Part shown: positions 18,439-27,225 of the stretch, one piece after another
Layout: each line of letters starts with the position of its first letter
Numbering within the stretch: position 1 is the first letter of the stretch
Assembly (NCBI GenBank): GCA_963734065.1
Contig: CAVTFN010000005.1
Span: forward strand, 310,001 to 374,000
Reading direction: 5' to 3'
Source of the DNA: DATBLE01 sp963734065
GTDB taxonomy: Bacteria; Actinomycetota; Thermoleophilia; Gaiellales; Gaiellaceae
DNA: 64,000 nucleotides
Program-made: the position numbers and the translations under genes
Notes under the pieces: generated by a model
Databases searched by the model: none
The model's input: the letters and a program-made list of their open reading frames with translations, nothing else
What the model was told of the DNA's origin: nothing

Positions 18439-18476
18439 CCGCCGAATATAGACCCGTACCTTGGTACGGGAATCAA
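18438..18476 (-). promoter_or_regulatory. MerR-type promoter with operator dyad, leaderless
   Basis: On the minus strand: -35 TTGATT (18476-18471), a 20-bp spacer, -10 TATATT (18450-18445), then 6 nt to the A of the ATG at 18438. The spacer contains a perfect 18-bp dyad CCCGTACC-AA-GGTACGGG (18470-18453), with the CCGTAC-N4-GTACGG core known from mercury merO. An over-long spacer carrying the dyad is diagnostic of MerR-activated promoters. The predicted start site falls on or next to the initiation codon, so the transcript is probably leaderless. The -35 overlaps the paaK stop codon region. Confidence 0.8.
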
Positions 18477-19795
18477 GCGAACGGCGAGGTGCCCGGGCGC
18501 AGGTCGAGCACGCGTTGCGCCTTGCCGGTCGACCGCTCGATCAGATCCGGCTCGAGCACGTCGACGGCTGCGGTGACGCCGATCGTCTCCTTGATCAGGC
18601 CGGCCAGCGCCTGCTCGGAGCGCAGCCGCTCGTCGGCCGAGGCGGCATCGGGCCGCGCCTCGACGCGAACGGTCAGCTCGTCGAGCCGCTTCGGCCGCGA
18701 GAGGACGAGCTGGAAGTGCGGCGCAAGCCCGGCCACGCGCAGGATCAGCTCCTCGACCTGGGTCGGGAACAGGTTGACGCCGCGAACGATCAGCATGTCG
18801 TCGCTCCGGCCGGTGATCTTCTCCATCCGCCGCATCGTCCGCGCGGTGCCGGGCAAGAGGCGGGTGAGGTCGCGCGTCCGGTAGCGGACGATCGGCAGCG
18901 CCTCCTTCGTCAGCGAGGTGAAGACGAGCTCGCCCTGCTCGCCGTCGGGGAGCACCTCACCGGTCGCCGGGTCGACGACCTCGGGATAGAAGTGGTCCTC
19001 CCAGACGTGCAGCCCGTCCTTCGTCTCCACGCACTCGCCGGCGACGCCGGGGCCGATCACCTCCGAGAGCCCGTAGATGTCGACGGCGTGCATGTCGAGC
19101 CGCCGCTCCATCTCCGCGCGCATCTCCTCCGTCCACGGCTCGGCTCCGAAGATCCCGACCTTCAGCGACGTCGAGCGCGGGTCGACCCCCTGCCGCTCGA
19201 GCTCGTCGACGATCGCGAGCATGTACGAGGGCGTGACCATGATCACGTCCGGCTGGAAGTCGACGATCAGCCGGACCTGGCGCTCGGTCATCCCGCCGGA
19301 GACCGGAATCACCGTGCAGCCGAGCCGCTCGGCACCATAGTGCGCCCCGAGCCCCCCGGTGAAGAGGCCGTAGCCGTAGGCGACGTGCACCCGTTCGCCG
19401 GGCCGGCCGCCGGCGGCTCGGATCGACCTCGCCACCACATCCGCCCACGTCTCGACGTCGCGTGCCGTGTACCCGACCACCGTCGGCTGCCCGGTCGTGC
19501 CGCTGGAGGCATGGATCCGCACGACCCGGTCGAGCGATACGGCGAACATGCCGAACGGGTAGCTCTCGCGCAGCTCGGCCTTGGCCGTGAACGGGAACCT
19601 CGCGAGGTCGTCGAGGCCGCGGCAGTCGTCCGGGTGGACGCCGACCTCGTCGAACCGGCGCCGGTACAGCTCGACGTTGTCGTACGCGTGGCGAAGCGAC
19701 CAGCGCAGGCGCTCGAGCTGGAGCGCCTGGATCTCGTCATGCGACGCGACCTCGATCGGATCGAGCTCGTCGCGGGCCGGAGTCAGGTCGCGCAC
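18473..19795 (-). CDS. paaK: Phenylacetate-CoA ligase family AMP-forming enzyme
   Basis: 440-residue adenylate-forming ligase that activates phenylacetate (or a related aryl acid) to its CoA thioester via an acyl-AMP. The AMP-binding P-loop is 'ASSGTTGQPTVVGYT' (about residues 95-110), with 'AVDIYGLSEVIGPGVAGEC' as the A4/A5 region, 'YRTRDLTRLLPG' the A7/A8 hinge, and 'ITGRSDDMLIVRGVNLFPTQVE' the C-terminal PaaK signature. Length (about 430-440) is typical. Start is GTG at 19795. No paaABCDE or other aromatic catabolism genes are in view, so it is a solitary copy and the true acid is uncertain. Confidence 0.93.
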   Translation of the reverse strand: MRDLTPARDELDPIEVASHDEIQALQLERLRWSLRHAYDNVELYRRRFDEVGVHPDDCRGLDDLARFPFTAKAELRESYPFGMFAVSLDRVVRIHASSGTTGQPTVVGYTARDVETWADVVARSIRAAGGRPGERVHVAYGYGLFTGGLGAHYGAERLGCTVIPVSGGMTERQVRLIVDFQPDVIMVTPSYMLAIVDELERQGVDPRSTSLKVGIFGAEPWTEEMRAEMERRLDMHAVDIYGLSEVIGPGVAGECVETKDGLHVWEDHFYPEVVDPATGEVLPDGEQGELVFTSLTKEALPIVRYRTRDLTRLLPGTARTMRRMEKITGRSDDMLIVRGVNLFPTQVEELILRVAGLAPHFQLVLSRPKRLDELTVRVEARPDAASADERLRSEQALAGLIKETIGVTAAVDVLEPDLIERSTGKAQRVLDLRPGTSPFA

Positions 19796-19820
19796 GCCCC
19801 ATCATGGACAATTCGTGGCG

Positions 19821-21446
19821 ATGGACGGAACCTCCACCGGAGCGCTGGATCGTGCCCGCGACGCCTACGCGCGACGCGCCTGGCTCGAGGCACACGAAGC
19901 CTTTTCTCGCGCGGACGACGACGCCCTCGAGGCCGAGGACCTCGAGCTCCTGGCCATGGCCAAGCTGATGCTCGGCCGCGACGACGAGGCGATCGCCATC
20001 CTCGAGCGTGCGCACCATCGCTACCTCGAGCGCGGCGACACGCAGCGTGCGATCCGCGCGGCGACCTGGATCGGGATGAACCTCCATTTCCGCGGGGCGA
20101 TCGCGTCGGCCAACGGCTGGCTGGGGCGCGCGCAGCGGCTGCTCGACGGGCAGCCGGGGGATTCGGTCGAGCACGGGTACCTGATGATCCCGTCCGTGTT
20201 CCGACACGAAGCGGCGGGCGAATTCGAGGCGGCCGCTGTCCTCGCGGGCGAGGCGGCGGCCGTCGCCGAGCGGTTCGGCGACCGCGACCTCCTCTCGATG
20301 AGCCTGAACGCGCAGGGAACGATGCTCGTGCGGGCCGGCCGCGTCCGCGACGGATTCGGGCTCCTCGACGAGGCGATGGTGACTGCGACGACGAGCGACC
20401 TCACGCCGTTCGTGCTCGGAATCGTCTACTGCGGCGTGATCCTCGCGTGCCAGGAGGTCTTCGAGGTCGGCCGCGCGCGGGAGTGGACACGGGCCCTGAG
20501 CACCTGGGCGGACGAGCAACCCGATCTGGTCGCGTTCACCGGCCGCTGCCGGATCCATCGCGCCGAGATCCTGCAGCTCGGCGGCTCGTGGTCGGATGCC
20601 CTCGAAGAAGCCGGACGCGCCTGTCGGCGGATGATCGAGACGCAGAACTCCGCGGCCGGCATCGCCTACTACCGCCAGGCCGAGCTGCTGCGGCTTCGCG
20701 GCGAGTTCGCCGCGGCCGAGAAGGCATACCGCGAGGCGAGCCGCTTCGGCTGGGAGCCACAGCCCGGGCTCGCGCAGCTCCGGCTCGCCCAGGGGAACCG
20801 CGACGTGGCGCTGGCGGCGATCCGCAGAGCGTCGGCGGAGATCGCCCAGCCGCTGAAGCGGGCCGCGCTTCTTCCCGCGTATGTCGAGATCGCGCTCGCG
20901 GCCGCAGAGATCGAGGAGGCGCGCGCCGCCTGCCGCGAGCTGGAGGAGCTCGCCGCCCGCTACGAGAGCGCGATGCTCGCGGCGCTGGTCGCGTACTCAC
21001 GCGGTGCGGTCGCATTCGCCGAGGGGGATACGCACGCCGCGCTCGTCGCCCTGCGCGAGGCGCACCAGACCTGGCTGGAGCTCGACGCGCCGTACGAGGT
21101 GGCGCGGACACGCGCGCTCCTGGCGCAGGCGTGCTCCGAGCTCGGCGACGGCGAGGCGGCTCGGCTCGAGCTGGAGGCGGCCTGCGCGATCTTCCGGCAG
21201 CTCGGGGCCGCACCCGACCTGGCACGCGTCGAGCCCGCGGCGAGCGGCGACACGCACGGCCTTTCCGGCCGGGAGCTGGAGGTGCTGCGCCTCGTCGCCG
21301 CCGGGAAGAGCAACCGCCAGATCGCCGGCGAGCTGGTGATCAGCGAGCACACGGTCGCCCGCCACGTGCAGAACATCTATCGCAAGCTCAGCCTCTCCTC
21401 GCGCGCGGCGGCAACCGCCTTCGCCTTCGAGAACGACCTCGTCTGA
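19821..21446 (+). CDS. LuxR-family transcriptional regulator with TPR-like N-terminus
   Basis: 541 residues. The first 450 are Ala/Glu/Leu-rich helical repeats resembling tetratricopeptides ('AKLMLGRDDEAIAILERAHHRYLERG', 'RLAQGNRDVALAAIRRASAE'), with no ATPase P-loop, so this is a shortened relative of MalT/LAL regulators. A LuxR helix-turn-helix ends the protein ('LSGRELEVLRLVAAGKSNRQIAGELVISEHTVARHVQNIY'). ATG 19821 is chosen because the helical domain starts right after it. It is divergent from paaK by 25 bp and precedes the flavoprotein gene, with a hairpin between. It may control either neighbour. Confidence 0.88.
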   Translation: MDGTSTGALDRARDAYARRAWLEAHEAFSRADDDALEAEDLELLAMAKLMLGRDDEAIAILERAHHRYLERGDTQRAIRAATWIGMNLHFRGAIASANGWLGRAQRLLDGQPGDSVEHGYLMIPSVFRHEAAGEFEAAAVLAGEAAAVAERFGDRDLLSMSLNAQGTMLVRAGRVRDGFGLLDEAMVTATTSDLTPFVLGIVYCGVILACQEVFEVGRAREWTRALSTWADEQPDLVAFTGRCRIHRAEILQLGGSWSDALEEAGRACRRMIETQNSAAGIAYYRQAELLRLRGEFAAAEKAYREASRFGWEPQPGLAQLRLAQGNRDVALAAIRRASAEIAQPLKRAALLPAYVEIALAAAEIEEARAACRELEELAARYESAMLAALVAYSRGAVAFAEGDTHAALVALREAHQTWLELDAPYEVARTRALLAQACSELGDGEAARLELEAACAIFRQLGAAPDLARVEPAASGDTHGLSGRELEVLRLVAAGKSNRQIAGELVISEHTVARHVQNIYRKLSLSSRAAATAFAFENDLV

Positions 21447-21453
21447 GGCCGCT

Positions 21454-21477
21454 CCGGTGGTCGGAAATGACCACCGG
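21454..21477 (+). terminator. Hairpin after the LuxR regulator gene
   Basis: Perfect 9-bp stem CCGGTGGTC / GACCACCGG with a 6-nt loop, 8 nt after the regulator's stop codon. No U-tract. Confidence 0.45.
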
Positions 21478-21568
21478 CCGGCGAACGCAAGTTGGTCGAT
21501 CGCGGCGATGCGCCGCCTGCCGTCGCCGCCCTACCGTTGCCTCGTCGAACAACGAAAGGAGAAAGACG

Positions 21569-22705
21569 ATGGCAACGCGGCAGCAGTACGGCACGGTCGT
21601 GATCGGAGGCGGCCAGGCGGGCCTGGCGGTCGGCTACCACCTGCGGAGGCAGGGCCGGTCCTTCGTGATCCTCGACGCCGGCGACCGGCTCGGCGACAGC
21701 TGGCGGGCACGGTGGGACTCGCTGAGGCTCTACTCGCCCGCGAGCCGCGACGCCCTGCCGGGGCTGCGCTTCCCGGCGCGCTCGACCTCGTACCCGACCA
21801 AGGACGAGATGGCCGACTACCTCGAGGCGTACGCAGCCCGGTTCGAGCTGCCGGTGCGCAGCGGCACGGCGGTCGACACGCTGACGATGGAGGGCAGCCG
21901 CTTCGTGGCGACCGCAGGCGACCTGCGGTTCGAGGGGGACAACGTCGTGCTGGCGACGGGCGTCTTCCAGAAGCCCCACGTCCCCGACTTCGCCCGCGAG
22001 CTCGACCCCGGCATCACCCAGATCCATTCGAGCGACTACCGCAACCTCTCGCAGCTGCAGCCCGGGCCGGTGCTGGTCGTCGGCGCGAGCCACTCGGGCG
22101 CCGACATCGCCTTCGAGGCGGCCTCGGAGCACGAGGTGATCCTGTCGGGGAAGGACACCGGACAGCTGCCGGCTCCGGTCGAGAGCCGCCGCGGGCGGAT
22201 GCTGTTCCGTGGGCTGTTCTTCGCCGGCACGCACGTGATCACCGCCGACACGCCGATCGGCAGGAAGGTACGTCCGCACATCCGGCACGGCGGCGGGCCA
22301 CTGCTCCGCTACCGGCGGAAGAACCTGCGGGACGCCGGAGTCGAGCGCGTGCTCGCACGGACGGTCGGCGTCCGGGACGGACAGCCGGTGCTGGACGACG
22401 GTCGCGTCCTCGACGTCGCCACCATCGTCTGGTGCACCGGATTCCGCCCCGACTACTCGTGGATCCGGCTCCCGTTCGAGCTCGGCGAGGACGGCTACCC
22501 GGTGCAGTACCGGGGCGTCGCCTCCTCCTCACCGGGGCTGTATTTCGTCGGCCTGCCCTTCCTGCACTCGTTCGCGTCGATGCTGATCGGCGGCGCGGGC
22601 CGGGACGCCGAGCGCGTCGTGCGGCACATCGTCACCGAGCGGACGGCCGAGCAGGAGGCACGCGTGGCGCGGGGGACGCTCGAGACGACCCGGGTCGCGG
22701 CGTGA
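21569..22705 (+). CDS. FAD-dependent flavoprotein monooxygenase (CzcO/ArsO-like)
   Basis: 378-residue soluble flavoprotein. An FAD Rossmann motif opens the protein ('VVIGGGQAGLAVGYHLRRQG'), followed by 'RLGDSWRARWDSLRLYSPA', a second dinucleotide fold 'VLVVGASHSGADIAFEAA' (about residue 165) for NADPH, 'TIVWCTGFRPDYSWI', and a C-terminal FAD segment 'PGLYFVGLPFLHSFASMLIGGAG'. Start ATG 21569 has AAAGGAGAAAG 5-15 nt upstream. The family is often annotated as putative potassium-efflux-associated or arsenic-linked monooxygenase; no metal genes adjoin here. Its long leader (122 bp) suggests its own promoter. Confidence 0.9.
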   Translation: MATRQQYGTVVIGGGQAGLAVGYHLRRQGRSFVILDAGDRLGDSWRARWDSLRLYSPASRDALPGLRFPARSTSYPTKDEMADYLEAYAARFELPVRSGTAVDTLTMEGSRFVATAGDLRFEGDNVVLATGVFQKPHVPDFARELDPGITQIHSSDYRNLSQLQPGPVLVVGASHSGADIAFEAASEHEVILSGKDTGQLPAPVESRRGRMLFRGLFFAGTHVITADTPIGRKVRPHIRHGGGPLLRYRRKNLRDAGVERVLARTVGVRDGQPVLDDGRVLDVATIVWCTGFRPDYSWIRLPFELGEDGYPVQYRGVASSSPGLYFVGLPFLHSFASMLIGGAGRDAERVVRHIVTERTAEQEARVARGTLETTRVAA

Positions 22706-22746
22706 GCGTGGCCCTGGTCGTCTGGAACGGCCAGGTGTGGTCGTGC

Positions 22747-23547
22747 TCAGCGGCGGGCGATCAGGCTCGTGTAGGCGATGTGGCCGAAGAACCGTCCCTG
22801 CTCGGCCCGCCGGCGGGCCTCCTGCTTCAGCGCCTCGGCAGCAGCGGCGTTGAGGTGTCCGGCCGAGACGAGCGCGTCCGCACCTCGATCCACGAGCGTG
22901 AGCATGTAGACCGGCTCGTCCGTCTCGACGTAGCCGTGGCTCCGGACCCGCACGATCGTCCAGGCGGCCTCACGGACGAGTGACGGGAGCCGGCGCATGA
23001 GGTAGCGGTCGTGGACGAACGCCTCGATCACCTCCGCGATACATGTCTGAAGCGGATCGTTCGCGGATACGGCGACCGTCGTGGTCACGTAGTCGCCGTC
23101 GAAGATCGCCAACCGGCTCCCCTGCCCGGTCACCCGTCCTGCCTCGGCCAGCACCTGCTCGGGCCCGGGGATGTGACAGAGCGAGGTGTGACAGACCACG
23201 GCGTCGAACGCGCCGTCCTCGAAGGGAAGCGCTCTTCCGTCGCCGACCTCGAAGGAGAGGTTGGCGGCATCCGTCGCCAACTCCCTCGCCCGCTCGACGA
23301 GGATCGCCGAGGGGTCGACGCCGACCACGTGACCACTCGGGCATCTCGCCGCCAGCGCCCGCGTCACCGCGCCCGTCCCACAGCCGACGTCCAGCACACG
23401 GGCATCGGCCCCGACGTCGAGGTCGTCGAGGTAGTCGGCCAGCATCGCCTGCTGCTGCGGATCGGCCGCACGGAGCTCCAGGACGTCCGCGATCTGACGC
23501 TGAACCGCCTCGTCCGCCTGCTCGATGGTCGCGTACACGTCCGGCAT
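22747..23547 (-). CDS. Class I SAM-dependent methyltransferase
   Basis: 266-residue methyltransferase of the UbiE/Methyltransf_11/25 type. SAM-binding motif I is 'VLDVGCGTGAVTRALA' (near residue 50), motif II region 'VVGVDPSAILVERA', motif III 'FDAVVCHTSLCHIPGPE'. The C-terminal 100 residues are helical and not recognisable, so the acceptor is unknown. It is convergent with the flavoprotein gene (41 bp apart) and 69 bp downstream of the DMT transporter gene on the same strand. Confidence 0.92.
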   Translation of the reverse strand: MPDVYATIEQADEAVQRQIADVLELRAADPQQQAMLADYLDDLDVGADARVLDVGCGTGAVTRALAARCPSGHVVGVDPSAILVERARELATDAANLSFEVGDGRALPFEDGAFDAVVCHTSLCHIPGPEQVLAEAGRVTGQGSRLAIFDGDYVTTTVAVSANDPLQTCIAEVIEAFVHDRYLMRRLPSLVREAAWTIVRVRSHGYVETDEPVYMLTLVDRGADALVSAGHLNAAAAEALKQEARRRAEQGRFFGHIAYTSLIARR

Positions 23548-23616
23548 CGCGTCCCCCAGCGGAACGATAGGAGAGCGCGCCTTGAGATGTCGGGCGGTGC
23601 CCGGCGGCGTCGGACG

Positions 23617-24525
23617 TCAGGCCGGGCCGTGGCTCTCGGCCCCGGCCGCGGGTTTCTCCGGGGCCGGCCGACGGCTCGGCTCGGCCGCCTCGCCGGGACT
23701 GCTGGGGTGCCGCCGCTCGCCGAGGAACACCGCTCCGACGACCACGCAGGCGAAGGCGGCGATCCGCACGGCGCCGAGCCAGCCTTTCGGGAGCGGCTCG
23801 CCGAAGATGGTCATCCCGGCGACGATCGGCAGCGCGTTCGTCAGGAGCGTGGCGATCCCGGCGGTGGTCAGCGCGCTGCCACGCTGGAAGCCCGCCTGGA
23901 GGACGAGCGTCCCGAACGCGTACGCGCCGATCAGGGCGGCGATGAAGGCGAGGTGGCTGTCGGCCGCCTCGACCGCCGCCTTCGTCGAGATGTCACCGGC
24001 GGCAAACAGGAGGCCGGCCGCCACGCCGTACGCAGGGGCGGCGCCGATCCGGCCGCTGAGCACCCGGACGGAGACGAACGCGGCGACCGCGGACGCGCCG
24101 ATCCACAGTCCCACTGTGAGGTAGCCGGCGCCGCCGCCCTCCCCGTGCCCGCCGGCGAGTGAGATCCCGAGCAGGACGAGCCCCGCGACCGCGACCGCAA
24201 CGCCTAGCCGCTCGTGCTTCGAGAGCGGCTCGTGCGTCACCCTCGACACCAGCACGGCGAGGATGCCGATGCCCCCTGCCGCCGTTGCCTGGACGAGGGA
24301 GAGCGGCGCGAGCGAGAGCGCGACCACGAAGAGCGCCCAGCCGCACGCCTCGATCGAGAACCCGATCAGCCAGCGCCGGCTGCCGAGCAGGTGGCGCAGC
24401 GACGACAGCGGAGATCTGATCGAGAGCGGCGGCATCTGCCCGACCGCCTCGTGCTCGAGCAGGTAGCCGACGTTGAGCGCGCACGAGGAGAGAAGCGTCG
24501 CGGCCAGAGCCAGGGCGAGGTTCAC
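23617..24525 (-). CDS. DMT-superfamily (EamA/NIPA-like) membrane transporter
   Basis: 302 residues with about nine or ten predicted transmembrane helices in two halves, the arrangement of drug/metabolite transporters. The first helix begins at the N-terminus (LALALAATLLSSCALNVGYLLEHEAV, resembling NIPA-type members), and a polar Pro/Ala/Glu tail of about 35 residues ends the protein. Substrate not predictable; NIPA relatives move magnesium or small metabolites. Divergent from the MMPL gene with a 160-bp promoter interval. Confidence 0.8.
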   Translation of the reverse strand: MNLALALAATLLSSCALNVGYLLEHEAVGQMPPLSIRSPLSSLRHLLGSRRWLIGFSIEACGWALFVVALSLAPLSLVQATAAGGIGILAVLVSRVTHEPLSKHERLGVAVAVAGLVLLGISLAGGHGEGGGAGYLTVGLWIGASAVAAFVSVRVLSGRIGAAPAYGVAAGLLFAAGDISTKAAVEAADSHLAFIAALIGAYAFGTLVLQAGFQRGSALTTAGIATLLTNALPIVAGMTIFGEPLPKGWLGAVRIAAFACVVVGAVFLGERRHPSSPGEAAEPSRRPAPEKPAAGAESHGPA

Positions 24526-24685
24526 ACCTGAACTATTCCCGACACGGCCGGAAGCTCACCGGCGACGGCGAGCCGCGGATGGTGGTGGTAGCCGCACCCC
24601 CAGACGGTGGCTCTCCCCATTTCGGGCCACCCCGGGCGGAAGGCAGCCTGGAGGCGTGCATAAGCGAATGAGAGGAGGAGGCGCG

Positions 24686-26932
24686 ATGAGGTTCAACGTC
24701 GCCGCCCGCGCCGGTCGGTGGAGTGCCGGCCACTGGAAGACCGCCCTCTCCGGCTGGATCGCGTTCTGCGTGGTTGCAGTCGCCCTGGGGTCGGTCGCGG
24801 GTACGAAGATGCTGAAGGACGCCGACACCGCCGCCGGCGAGACGAAGACGGCGGAGACGATGCTGCGCGACGCCGGTTTCCCGAACCGCGCCGGCGAGAG
24901 CGTGCTCGTCGAATCGAAGACGCAAACGCTCTCCGATCCGCAGTTCCGCGCCGCGGTGGAGGACGTCGACCGGACGGTCTCGGCGCAGCCGAACGTCCAG
25001 AACGTCCGCTCGCCGCTCGCCCCCGGGAACGGCGGCCAGGTCTCGAGCGATCGCCGCTCGGCGCTCGTCCAGTTCGAGATCGCAGGGGACCAGGAGAAGG
25101 CCGACGACAAGATTCAGCCGATCCTGAACGCGGTCTCGAAGGCGCAGGACCGCCACGACGGCTTCACCGTCGCCGAGTTCGGCTTCGCCAGCGCCAACCA
25201 CGAGCTCAACGACACCCTGAACAAGGACTTCCAGCGGGCCGAGTACTCGTCGCTGCCGGTCACGCTGATCATCCTGCTGGTCGCCTTCGGCGCACTCGTC
25301 GCCGCGGGGCTCCCGGTGCTGCTCGCCTTCTCGGGCGTGCTGGCGACGATCGGGTTGTCCGCCCTGGCCAGCCATGTGGTCGCGGCCGGCGATCCGACGA
25401 AGTCGGTGATCCTGCTGATCGGAATGGCGGTCGGCGTCGACTACTCGCTCTTCTACCTCCGCCGCGAGCGCGAGGAACGGGCGCGAGGGCTGTCGCCGAA
25501 AGAGGCGTTGCTGAAGACGTCCCGCACCTCCGGCCACGCGATCCTGATCTCCGGCCTGACCGTGCTGATCGCCATGGCCGGGATGCTGTTCACCGGGAAC
25601 GCCGTGTTCACCTCGATCGCGGTCGGCGCAATGCTGATGGTCGGGGTCGCGCTGATCGGCTCGCTGTCGATCCTGCCGGCGCTGCTCGGGAAGCTCGAGC
25701 ATCGCGTCGACAAGGGCCGGATCCCGTTCCTCGGGCGCAACGGCGCGCGCGAGTCGCGTGTCTGGGGCTTCGTGCTCGACGGCGTGATGAGGCGGCCGGC
25801 GATCGCGGCGCTTCTCTCCGGCGGTGCGCTCGTCGCGCTGGCCATCCCGACACTCACGATGCACACGCAGCTGCCGAGCTTCACCGACCTGCCCAAGTCG
25901 CTGCCGATCGTCCAGACCTACGAGTCGATCCAGCGCGCCTTCCCGGGGGCACAGTCACCGGCGAAGGTGGTCGTCTCCGCCCGCGACGTCACGTCCCCCC
26001 GCGTGCAGCAGGCGATCGGCGACCTGAAGCAGCGGGCGCTCGCCAGTGGTCAGATGTTCGAGCCGATCTCGACCGAGGTGAACTCGAAGAAGACGATCGA
26101 GACGGTCTCGATCGCGATGCAGGGCAACGGCTCGAACGGCGCGTCCGTCAACGCGCTGAAGACGCTTCGGGAGCACGTGATCCCGTCCACGCTCGGCACC
26201 GTCTCGGGCGTGCAGGCGGCCGTGACCGGAGAGACGGCGGGAACGCACGACTTCAACGAGCAGATGAAGTCGCATGCGCCAATCGTGTTCGCGTTCGTGC
26301 TGGCGCTCTGCTTCCTGCTGCTGCTGGTCACGTTCCGCTCGATCGTGATCCCGATCAAGGCGGTGCTGCTCAACCTGCTGTCGGTGGGTGCCGCGTACGG
26401 CCTGCTGGTGCTCGTCTTCCAGCACAGCTGGGCGGAGGGGATCCTCGGCTTCCACTCGAACGGGGCGATCACGTCGTGGCTGCCGCTGTTCATGTTCGTG
26501 ATCCTCTTCGGCCTCTCGATGGACTACCACGTCTTCATCCTCAGCCGGGTGAAGGAGCTGGTCGACGAGGGGATGCCCACCGACCAGGCAGTCTCGGTCG
26601 GGATCAAGCGGACCGCCTCGACGGTGACGAGCGCCGCGGTGGTGATGGTCGGCGTGTTCGCGATCTTCATGACCCTGCGCACGCTCGACATCAAGCAGAT
26701 GGGCTTCGGGCTCGCGGCGGCGATCCTGATCGACGCGACGATCGTCCGGGCCGTCCTGCTCCCGTCCGTGATGAAGCTGCTCGGCGAGTGGAACTGGTAC
26801 CTGCCGAGCTGGCTCGAGTGGCTGCCGCGGTTCGGCGGCGACTGGTCGGCCGAGCCCGAGCCGGAGCAGGCCGGGCGCGACCGGGGCCAGGAGCGGCGGG
26901 GCGAGCCCTCGCCGGCGTTCGAGTCCGAGTAG
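24686..26932 (+). CDS. MMPL-family RND transporter
   Basis: 748-residue RND-type exporter. It has twelve expected transmembrane helices in two repeats, each preceded by a large extracytoplasmic loop (residues about 40-180 and 400-540). 'GVDYSLFYLRREREER' and its duplicate 'SMDYHVFILSRVKELVD' carry the Asp-Tyr proton-relay pair typical of MMPL/HAE-RND proteins. MMPL proteins export lipids or hydrophobic compounds in actinobacteria. Start ATG 24686 follows a strong GGAGGAGG at 24673-24681. A Glu/Pro/Arg-rich cytoplasmic tail follows the last helix. A bidirectional hairpin terminator lies 15 bp downstream. No regulator is adjacent. Confidence 0.94.
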   Translation: MRFNVAARAGRWSAGHWKTALSGWIAFCVVAVALGSVAGTKMLKDADTAAGETKTAETMLRDAGFPNRAGESVLVESKTQTLSDPQFRAAVEDVDRTVSAQPNVQNVRSPLAPGNGGQVSSDRRSALVQFEIAGDQEKADDKIQPILNAVSKAQDRHDGFTVAEFGFASANHELNDTLNKDFQRAEYSSLPVTLIILLVAFGALVAAGLPVLLAFSGVLATIGLSALASHVVAAGDPTKSVILLIGMAVGVDYSLFYLRREREERARGLSPKEALLKTSRTSGHAILISGLTVLIAMAGMLFTGNAVFTSIAVGAMLMVGVALIGSLSILPALLGKLEHRVDKGRIPFLGRNGARESRVWGFVLDGVMRRPAIAALLSGGALVALAIPTLTMHTQLPSFTDLPKSLPIVQTYESIQRAFPGAQSPAKVVVSARDVTSPRVQQAIGDLKQRALASGQMFEPISTEVNSKKTIETVSIAMQGNGSNGASVNALKTLREHVIPSTLGTVSGVQAAVTGETAGTHDFNEQMKSHAPIVFAFVLALCFLLLLVTFRSIVIPIKAVLLNLLSVGAAYGLLVLVFQHSWAEGILGFHSNGAITSWLPLFMFVILFGLSMDYHVFILSRVKELVDEGMPTDQAVSVGIKRTASTVTSAAVVMVGVFAIFMTLRTLDIKQMGFGLAAAILIDATIVRAVLLPSVMKLLGEWNWYLPSWLEWLPRFGGDWSAEPEPEQAGRDRGQERRGEPSPAFESE

Positions 26933-26946
26933 CACCAGCTGCTGAT

Positions 26947-26979
26947 CGACGGAGGGGCCCGGATCGGGCCCCTCCGTCG
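26947..26979. terminator. Bidirectional terminator hairpin
   Basis: Perfect 14-bp stem (CGACGGAGGGGCCC and complement) with a 5-nt loop, lying exactly between the convergent MMPL gene and the 71-residue gene; the latter's TAA starts at the next base. Only short T/A stretches flank it. Confidence 0.7.
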
Positions 26980-27195
26980 TTACTCGGGCGCCAGGATCCG
27001 CAGGGCCAGCCGGGGCGGGCAGCCGCGCTCGACCAGCTCGATCGCCGCATGGAGGTCGAGACGCGTGTCGTTCGCGGCCCGGTCTGCGAGCGCGGCCAGA
27101 AACCCCGCCCTGCTCAGCTGGCTACGCCGCCACTCGACCACCTGCGGATCGCAGCGGGCCGTCCGGTCCCACGTGGTTCGGCTGCCTGTGCTCAC
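26980..27195 (-). CDS. Small conserved-looking hypothetical protein
   Basis: 71 residues: 'DPQVVEWRRSQLSRAGF', 'ALADRAANDTRLDLHAAIELVERGCPPRLALRILAPE'. The composition and the 'DLHAxIELVERGCPPxLAxRILAP' pattern match a small protein type I associate with actinobacteria; this is from memory and unverified. Start GTG at 27195. No motif for a function. The gene ends immediately at a strong bidirectional terminator, which supports reality. A soluble helical protein. Confidence 0.65.
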   Translation of the reverse strand: MSTGSRTTWDRTARCDPQVVEWRRSQLSRAGFLAALADRAANDTRLDLHAAIELVERGCPPRLALRILAPE

Positions 27196-27225
27196 GGTGG
27201 TATGCGTCTCACGGGAGGTCGCCTC

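Noticed and set aside
18461..22705. Very long plus-strand open frame (1414 codons)
   Set aside because: Only the final 378 codons (from 21569) are a real flavoprotein; the rest is antisense to paaK or out of frame with the LuxR gene and has GC-rich noise composition.
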